A DNA stretch of 64,000 nucleotides from Galerina marginata (lineage: Eukaryota; Basidiomycota; Agaricomycetes; Agaricales; Galerinaceae). This document shows positions 57,372-64,000 of this stretch, piece by piece. A model generated the notes under the pieces. It was given only the letters and a program-made list of their open reading frames with translations, was not told the origin of the DNA and did not search any database. The position numbers and the translations under genes are program-made. How positions within the stretch are numbered: the stretch's first letter is position 1; the number at the start of each line of letters is the position of its first letter. The stretch lies in contig JAECYW010000010.1 of NCBI GenBank assembly GCA_023014335.1, positions 1 to 64,000 of the forward strand, written 5' to 3'.

Positions 57372-58215
57372 ATGACCAGAGTATTTCTTGTGACGGGTGC
57401 GTGCTCTTATCGTCAACCGACATTCGACTAACTGACGATTTGCTGTCATGTCGTAGGTGGAAATTCCAGCATTGGATTTGAACTCGTACGGCTGCTTGCC
57501 GAAGAAAATCACATCGTTTATCTCAGTGCAAGGAACGAAGCTGCTGGCAAGGAAGCACAGTAAGGCTACTACAGGCACTTTGTCCGTCCTCATTTTACTA
57601 ACAAGCATTGGGCGCAGAAAAAAATTGCTTGCAGATGGACTCAAAACCGTCAAATTCGTTCTGCTTGACGTGACAGACGCTGCCACCATCCAGGCCGCCA
57701 AAGAAGCGATCGAGAAAGCCGAAGGAAAGCTAGATGTCCTCGTGAATAATGCCGCGATTGGAAAAGTTGACAGCGACCAAAGCCCGGTGTCGATTGCGCT
57801 TCCTACTCTCCGCGATGCTTTCGAGACCAATTTCTTTGGAGTGGTCCAAACCACCACCATACTCCTTCCTCTTCTCCGAAAATCTTCTCAACCAGTCATC
57901 CTTAACGTCTCGTCGGAGTTGGGATCTAATTATGCACAATCCCGTCCAGGATCAAGATATCATCCAGTAGCCTACAATACCACCAAGGCCGCGCTGAACT
58001 CGTACACCATCGCATTGGCGCAAGAGCTGAAGGGGGAAGGGTTCAAAGTCAACGCAGCAACGCCTGGTTTGACTTCGTCCAAGTTGAACGGGTTTATGGC
58101 AGGCGGCAAATCCCTAAGAGAAGGAGCGCTAGCTTTATTGCCGTACGCGTTGCTTGATCAGGATGGCCCGACTTGCAAGTTCTTTGACTCGAAGGGCAAT
58201 GAGTTCCATTGGTGA
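57372..58215 (+). CDS. Short-chain dehydrogenase/reductase (SDR), copy 2
   Basis: Exons 57372-57396, 57457-57559 and 57618-58215, giving 241 aa. Introns are at the same places as in copy 1 and the sequences align end to end (EKAEGKLDVLVNN, TLRDAFETNFFGVVQTTTIL, NSYTIALAQELKGEGFKVNA, ALLDQDGPTCKFFDSKGNEF). Catalytic Ser (LNVSSELGS) and YNTTK are kept. The cofactor loop is TGGNSSIG, so the middle glycine of G-x3-G-x-G is Ser (residue 13). NNAG is NNAA. These are unusual replacements in positions that normally contact NAD(P), so activity or cofactor affinity may be reduced. It is a tandem duplicate of copy 1. Confidence 0.9.
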
Positions 58216-58636
58216 AAATTTGTTCTTAGTTGTCGTTATCTTGATAGCAACTAGTTTACGGCGTTCGGAATTCGACTTGTTGACTTCGATTTCTGTAAGT
58301 AAAAGCAACGACTGAAAACGGGGCACTGCTCCATTATTTTAGGTCCCAGATTAGGAGTCAAAAACTCACCTGGAGTCTTGTAGGTTCATCAAAATACCCA
58401 CCTACGTGAAATGTTTCATGTATGAAGAGGTGAGGAGTGAGGGTTTTGTCCAGGTTTTGTGTCGAAACGACTAACCCGGGGCTGGCGCGCTTGACAGTGC
58501 CTAAATTAGTAATTTGAGCTCGATCCAATCACTTGCTCTCATGGACTCCGCTAACCAACCAACCATCATGCAAACGCCCCACGCCAACGGGCGCCTCATC
58601 TTTGTAGCGAGCGACAATGAGTTCTTTCCTCTTACC
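58216..58636. other. Intergenic between SDR-2 and the solo LTR
   Basis: 3' UTR of the SDR gene, then no recognisable feature up to the LTR target duplication. Confidence 0.45.
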
Positions 58637-59104
58637 CCCCTTGTAACACATGCTTCCAGTTCCTGACAGTCCCTCCTGCTGTCTACTGCATTTCCTTTCT
58701 ATCTACTTCATATATGGACTGTAAAGTATCCTCTGTTACCTGAGAGTCACCTTATGTGACTCTCAGAGTAGATATAGTGTTACTTGTCACATCATTGAAT
58801 ATTATCTTCTTACATTCATATCCAATAAGCCTAAGTTGCTTGCTAGCCCCTGCCAACCTAGTACTACCTGGGAGCAGAGGCGCACGCATCAGGTGTAAGG
58901 TTTGAATACAGAACTTAGCCTTTCCAAGACTTAGATCTTAGAGATCTAGTTTGATCAAGACTTGACTGTGTGCTCAATCTCAGCTTACTCTTCACTCTCG
59001 GACGTAGGATTACTCCTAGGTCTAAACACCAAAGCCCGCCAGATCGTCTTAGGCGTTAACACCCCACAACTCGACGTAGCTCACCCTTGGTGCGTTACAC
59101 CCCT
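58637..59104. mobile_element. Solo LTR of an LTR retrotransposon
   Basis: The LTR runs 58642-59099 (458 bp), from TGTAACACATG to GGTGCGTTACA, with the canonical TG..CA ends. It is flanked by identical 5-bp copies CCCCT at 58637-58641 and 59100-59104. No internal gag-pol or second LTR lies nearby, so it is a solo LTR left by recombination between two LTRs. An internal hairpin CTGAGAGTCAC..GTGACTCTCAG spans about 58740-58766. Copia or gypsy cannot be told from the LTR alone. Confidence 0.88.
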
Positions 59105-59453
59105 AGTCTTGCACCCAGCTTTGCATGAATGACAGGCAGAGTATTTTCGATCTTATTTGATTTATCACTTATATTCAGATTTACAAGCCGGAACAGTTAC
59201 GAGAGCGACAACAAGGTGAATGCGTAGCTAGCGGTCTGCATCGCTTTCCTGCTGCTTATCAGAACGGTCTTTTCGCTGATACGGTCGAGCTTCAATAATT
59301 ACCTTTACCTTTACGTATTAGAAAGTCGTTGATTATTTTTGGCAAGACTCATTGGTGCAAGTCTGGAAATACAAGCGGTCATCTCGATTTAATTGGGTAC
59401 ATATGTATACATTCGTTACTTGTAGCTTCGTTGAAATATCGTTAAGAGAAAAT
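59105..59453. other. Intergenic after the solo LTR
   Basis: 349 bp that end at the stop of CE5 esterase B. No feature recognised. Confidence 0.4.
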
Positions 59454-60261
59454 TTAGCCTCCGATTTGTTGGAGGATGAATTGAGAGGCGGTGTCTTGAT
59501 AGCGGTCCAAGTACGTCAAGTGGACCTGAAGATTTGAACCCGAATCGCAGAAGGGGTCGCCGTTGTCGCAGAACGACTGGATGCGAGGCTGCAGAGTGGC
59601 GCTGTACTGCTGGTTGGGTTGGCGAGGGAAGAGACCCGCATTTTTGGAGGTCCCGCGGTCGTAGGGTTGTGCTGGGATGTGGCGAGGGTCGCCCAGTTGG
59701 ACCACGGCCGTCACTGAAAGAACAGAGAGTCGTTAGTATTGGTTTGAGGGCAAAGGCAATACTGATTTACCCCTGCTTGCGATGCTCGCAGCGATTGGCG
59801 GAGTTGCAGCACCAAGGCCAGATACTCCTCCTCCCCCAGCAAGGGCGTCTCCAACAACGTGGGCACCCTAAAATTTACGCATAGTTAGCGAATAATTCTA
59901 CGAGACCTAGACGAGTCATTACCTGGGAATATCCAACAAGCACGATCTTCTGGTTCGGGCAAGCTTGAGCCTGGCTAGTGAGAAGGGCGATAGTTGCCTT
60001 GGTTCCCTGGGCGGAGCTGCTAGCGTAATTGGTGAGCGTAGCTGGGTAGTCTACGGCCGACGTCGAGACAGTTTGCGTGCTTTTGCTTTGGACCTCGGTA
60101 ACGATGGCCCCGATGCTACCAGCGCCAGGCGCTTCAGTGGATCCCCGTGCGGCGATGATGTGTACGGCTGCGCATGGACTAACGGGCGCAGGTGTGGGGA
60201 TTGCACCAACTGAGAGGAAGGAGGCTGCGAGCACAAAAGCGGGGAATGCCTTGGAGAACAT
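59454..60261 (-). CDS. CE5-family secreted esterase (cutinase / acetylxylan esterase), copy B
   Basis: Exons 60261-59923, 59867-59771 and 59713-59454, giving 231 aa, the same length and intron positions as copy A. Signal peptide MFSKAFPAFVLAASFLSVGA. Landmarks: CAAVHIIAARGSTEAPG with the normal oxyanion motif, VDYPATLTNYASSSAQGT, VGYSQGAHVVGD (nucleophile Ser), VTAVVQLGDPRH, SFCDNGDPFC (catalytic Asp) and HLTYLDRYQD (catalytic His). It is strongly similar to copy A at protein level, including the C-terminal QFILQQIGG. A TATAAAG on the minus strand near 60317-60323 is about 57 bp upstream. The intact catalytic set suggests it is the more canonical of the two copies. Confidence 0.93.
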
Positions 60262-61670
60262 CTGGGGAGAACGAGGACGACTGGCTCGATAAATTTCTTT
60301 CCCTTGGTCGCATAGACTTTATAGTGTTTAGGTGTACATTTGGAGGTTCATATGACTACCGTTCCAAATTTAGTGCGAAACGAGAACGCTGGCGTACGCA
60401 GACTCGAGGACGATCGAGGGGCATCGAGGTGAAAATGGATTATCTGGCCATTTTTGGCCGTCGATCGGAGTCAGCTGGTACTTGTAAGCTTGTCGAAAAA
60501 CCCAAGGAACAAAGAATGGTGTGACTTTGAGGTCATCCAGCTGTAGCAACGCAGCGTTGGAATCCTGGCGTAGGCAGAATGGGTTCCGCAGCCTCGTGTT
60601 TAACTTATCATGCGACCTCCTGACTGGTGGAAGATAACAAGTTATGGTATACATGAAAAAGCTGGAATATAAGCTTTACGAGAACGAGGAAGTTGACGAA
60701 GTGTAAGTTGTAAACTTGAACCATAGTTGAACCTGTCAGTTAGCAGAGCTGTAGGTAACTAGAGTGGAGCCAGTGAGAGTGCCAAGTTAGGCGGTACGAT
60801 ATTCCTTCGGGGCTGAAGGGTGTTCAAAGTGTCAGTGTGCCAGTGCAGAATGGCGGCGTGGCGCGACCACAAAAGCTGAGTCTGCAGCCGAGTCTCAGCA
60901 CACGTCATGGATAACAATTCGTTGGTTACGCCATAAGTAAGGAACCGCGTTTCAAGGCGGCCGGAGACCCAGTTTTAGCAGCTTCCAGTGACGGGTGCAT
61001 TGGAAAGCAGATGGTCGCAAAGCGTTGGTGAAGGGGAGTCACTGCAAAGACACACGTTGGAATTGATTATCGACCCTTTTGTTACGTTCAGCTGACCGCA
61101 AGAAAGGCGTTTCGAGAGTCTTTGCATCGTGGTTCAGTTCCTTCCTCAGCCTCCTGTTGTCACAGTTGTGGCAGACGCCTGGTGTCCGGGAAAGCAAGAA
61201 GCCGGAACTCGAGCAAATGCTGCCGCGGGTCCAAAATAGGCGCTAATAATAATAAGACCCAGTTGGAGCCAAGTTAGCAATAAGTTCGATAGGAAAGCTT
61301 TGAAAAAAATTTTGGGGGTAACATGGACTCACCAAAGAGCTGAATTATGAATTCCAGAGGTGAGGAAAAGCAGGAGGAAAAGAGTTGGAAAGAGCGTCAA
61401 TAATGCTTTCACGCGTGAGGTCACGACCACGTGAATGAGACGTTGTGACAAATGGAACTCAGTTAAATATCAACAAAACCTTCGAGAACAAAACGGTAAG
61501 CAAAATAAAATGCTTTAGAGCACCATGTCTCCGCAGTGCTCCATTGGATTCAAGCATACTTTCGAGTTGAGCTTTGGTTGAGCTCTTCGACCTGCCAAGA
61601 GGCGGACCGTGGTCCCGGCAGGAAGCATCCATCACGTGTTCCGCCATTTCACCTCGCAACTCGAACTACC
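60262..61670. other. Intergenic between divergent genes
   Basis: 1.4 kb between CE5 copy B (minus) and COX20 (plus). Only the TATA box of the esterase was recognised. No gene or repeat seen in the rest. Confidence 0.45.
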
Positions 61671-62217
61671 ATGTCCTCGAACACTCCGACCTCCCAACCA
61701 CCCAGTCTGCCCTCAAAGGTCCCATCTCCCACAGGAAATTTACTACACGATTCATTAGAGGTAATTTCGTAACCAATTTTCTCCAATAGGGCCTACGACT
61801 GACATCAGGATGCAGAGTGCGAAACATGTTTCTGACCTACCGTGTGCTAGGAATGCATTGTTGGCTGGAATTGCTAGTGGGACGGGGATGGGAGTGATTC
61901 GTGGGATGACTGCAGGTGCGCCACTTTCTCTCACTGAAGATAATTGTTTTTCTTGAACCTGCTTTCTTAGGACCCATGATGGCCGGACATTGGGCAATTG
62001 GCACATTCGTCCTTATTTCATTAGGCTCATGGTATGTCCTTCAGCATCCGAAACACTGAAATGCTAGGCTGATAGCTAATGTTCTGTTAGGCATATCTGT
62101 CAAAAGCAGTATACAGATGAACGAAAGAAGATAACGCAAGTTATAGAAAGCATGCCTAAACGGACATTGAAGGAAGGCGGTAGCCAGCCCACCAATGGAG
62201 CAGGCGCCAAGTCATGA
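61671..62217 (+). CDS. COX20: Cytochrome c oxidase assembly protein COX20
   Basis: Exons 61671-61760, 61816-61915, 61971-62031 and 62091-62217, giving 125 aa. COX20 is a two-helix inner-membrane chaperone that handles newly made Cox2. After a Pro/Ser-rich N-terminus come AKHVSDLPCARNALLAGIAS (the conserved PCARN at the start of the first membrane helix), GTGMGVIRGMTAGPM, GHWAIGTFVLISLGSWHICQ (second helix, ending in W-x-x-C) and KKITQVIESMPKRTLKEGG. The PCAR...W..C pattern defines the family. The first intron's acceptor is at 61815; an earlier AG would break the frame. Length matches small fungal COX20. Confidence 0.88.
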
Positions 62218-62293
62218 TCATGAGCTCACCACATGTACACGAATATTGTATTTCTCTATAATTCAGAGTCCTTGCTCATGCTGAATGTTTGCT

Positions 62294-63025
62294 TCAACTC
62301 CATTCTGCCGCCCAGACACCCTCATCCCAGTTCTCGACAAGTTCAGGATCGTCCTATCCGATTGTGTAAATTGGGAGACTCAAGGTTACATACAGCGGGA
62401 GAACTACCTTGTATTTCACCTGGAATTGTGAAAAGCCGTCGCGAAGGATAGCAACTTCGTGTGGGATATCTTTGTCGACGACATTCTTCCTCGTCTCGGA
62501 ATAGATCTATATCACAAGTGCTGAGGGATGTGTTCAGTCAGTGAAACTTGACACTTACCCTAGCAGCTTTGGGACCACTGTCACAGAGTTAGTGGACATG
62601 ATTAGGGATTGAATGGCAATGGACAGCATACCGAACTTGAGACAAACTACAGTGGAAGATGACCAGCGGGACCTGCTTCGTGTCCTTCACCAGTCCATCG
62701 ACATTCATCAGGAACTCCCTCGACGGTAGATTCACGCTACCCTTGATATTCCCGCCCACATAGTCATCGTCTCGCACGTCGATGACCACAAAGTCCTTCT
62801 TCGGCACCTTGCCGCTCTTTATAAGATCTGCTAATTCCTTCAAGAGTCATCGTAATCGATTTCAGTGGCGAGAACCGTGGTGACTGTAAAGTACCATACA
62901 TCCCCATTTATATAACGGACAGTTGTTTGCGTCATTACTGACCGGCGAGAAAGAGGGGCTACGAGGAGACTAGATGGACGAGTCCAGGTCAGAGGCTTTG
63001 ATGCGGCCTTGAAGAGAGAGAACAT
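62294..63025 (-). CDS. Rhodanese-like phosphatase (Ibp1/arsenate-reductase type)
   Basis: Exons 63025-62900, 62837-62632, 62577-62559, 62506-62420 and 62353-62294, giving 165 aa. The single rhodanese domain starts with VRYINGDELADLI. FVVIDVRDDDYVGGNIKGSV is the canonical substrate-channel segment, and HCSLSQVRGPKAARIYSETR carries the C-x5-R phosphatase loop, split by an intron inside QVR|GPK. The C-terminus VAILRDGFSQFQ, then DDPELVENWDEGVW, matches Ibp1-type Cdc25-like phosphatases. Two starts are possible: the ATG at 63025 adds a basic, Ser-rich 31-residue N-terminus that could be a mitochondrial presequence; MTQTTVRYING further in is the usual Ibp1-like start. Exon 3 is only 19 nt. Confidence 0.88.
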
Positions 63026-63264
63026 TCGCAAACCGGATTATGTCATCGCTTTTCGCACTGTTGTGCTGCAAAAATTACAAATGGCAAAGAAAAGTAGTAG
63101 TTATACAATAGGGTACATAGTGGTCGATACATAGAGGATATAGCATACAACCATTCGTATTTTCTCTTCATCACACCCCATTTGTGTTCAAGCGACGCTG
63201 AGATTTTGAACTAACATTTCAACAGGGCAATCAGTGTTGTTGGGGGTAAGACGGATGGGAAAGA

Positions 63265-64000
63265 CTTACGGCTTATTAATTATACTATCATCCCCAGTAT
63301 ATAGCATGGTATCGTATACGAGGCTCCCAAATAAAGCGCCGAGAATAGGAGCCAGGACGGGACACCACAGCCAGTATTGACTAGGATATAAGGTTAGCTA
63401 TTGAGGGGAATGGCACCAATACGAAACGACGTACTTTCTGAAGTCGAACACTTCTCTTCCATATCCAACCATCGAGGTCAATATGCGTGGCCCAAGATCA
63501 CGAGCTGGATTAATGGCGTAACCTTCGCAGTTCGATCAGCGTTGAAGACGGAAAACTCATGGGGAGGATTTACCCGTTTCCATCCCGAGGGAAGTGCCGA
63601 TGCCCAAGATTAATATGAACAGAATAAGAGGGGCTAGGCCTGCAGGTGGCGGCATGTTCTTCTTGTCGTTCATCGCAAGAACGACGAGCATGAGAATAGT
63701 TGTGCCGAGGAACTCGTCGAAAAAGGCGGAAACGTTGGTCATATAACTCGCCTGCAGAACTTTAGATTGGCATAGGGAGGAAGAAAGAAAAGACAACTCA
63801 CAGCGTATGTCGAAAACAACCCAGCAGTCGCAAGTGTACGAACACCTGGACCTTCCACAAGGTCAAGAGCATGAAAATAGTTGGCGTAAACCACAGCAGC
63901 TCCGACGATACCTCCTAGCACTTGAGAGATAATATAGACCTATAAATTGGGCATCAAGGACCATTTACGAGGCAGGTTTGCGTAAGGAACACACCGGAAC
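63265..64000 (-). CDS. Aquaglyceroporin (MIP family), 3' part (partial at window end)
   Basis: Membrane channel for water/glycerol; the N-terminal half lies beyond position 64000. Exons run down from 63939 after a short exon end at 63995-64000. Segments: [80 protein letters not shown], and the second NPA box [20 protein letters not shown] with D after NPAR, the glyceroporin signature. [20 protein letters not shown] is the last helix. The frame ends INKP and a stop at 63265. A further intron could instead run from 63267 (GTAAGT) to a short last exon ending at 63171; I cannot decide between the two ends. Confidence 0.88.

Noticed and set aside
60960..61260. Possible tRNA or small RNA in the esterase-COX20 interval
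   Set aside because: No A-box/B-box pair or stable cloverleaf could be found by eye.

Overview
The window is a gene-dense stretch of a filamentous fungal genome, most likely an agaricomycete (mushroom-forming basidiomycete). Nearly every gene is split by short introns of about 40-90 nt with GT..AG ends. Gene content also fits: an orphan SRPK-type kinase, duplicated MOB proteins, three-exon CE5 cutinase-like esterases, a HAK-type K+ transporter, an M64 peptidase, an F-box gene and a decayed NACHT gene. All gene models were spliced by hand from intron borders, reading frame and family motifs; none has transcript support.

Layout. 1-8.1 kb: 3' end of the V-ATPase proteolipid gene, a MYND zinc-finger protein, an NmrA-like NAD(P)-binding protein, a 660-bp palindromic TA-flanked transposon relic, and fucosyltransferase-like gene A. 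8.1-10.6 kb: a decayed NACHT gene. 10.6-18.4 kb: housekeeping block (DUF3605 protein, PCI/SAC3-like protein, RanGAP Rna1, a small mitochondrial protein) and an SRPK-like kinase. 18.6-21.8 kb: HAK potassium transporter. 23.6-31.7 kb: MOB-A, an F-box gene, MOB-B, a GPI-type cupredoxin, PPC decarboxylase, and an F-box pseudogene related to the intact F-box gene. 31.9-38.9 kb: a mitochondrial KPQ-repeat protein, a homeodomain factor and a 945-bp non-autonomous hAT element with an exact 8-bp target duplication. 38.9-50.3 kb: CE5 esterase A, two adjacent paralogues of an unrecognised family, a secreted M64 peptidase and a CLASP-like microtubule protein. 50.5-64 kb: fucosyltransferase-like gene B, two tandem short-chain dehydrogenases, a solo LTR, CE5 esterase B, COX20, a rhodanese/Ibp1-like phosphatase and the 3' part of an aquaglyceroporin.

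The main theme is local duplication. Six paralogue pairs lie inside 64 kb: fucosyltransferase-like, MOB, F-box/pseudo-F-box, the unknown 40.7/43.5-kb pair, SDR and CE5. In several pairs one copy has changed at a normally conserved position. I saw no operon-like system, CRISPR array, rRNA or convincing tRNA, and no clear multi-gene defence or biosynthetic cluster. The least explained material is the 40.7-44.8 kb gene pair and the three mobile-element remnants.
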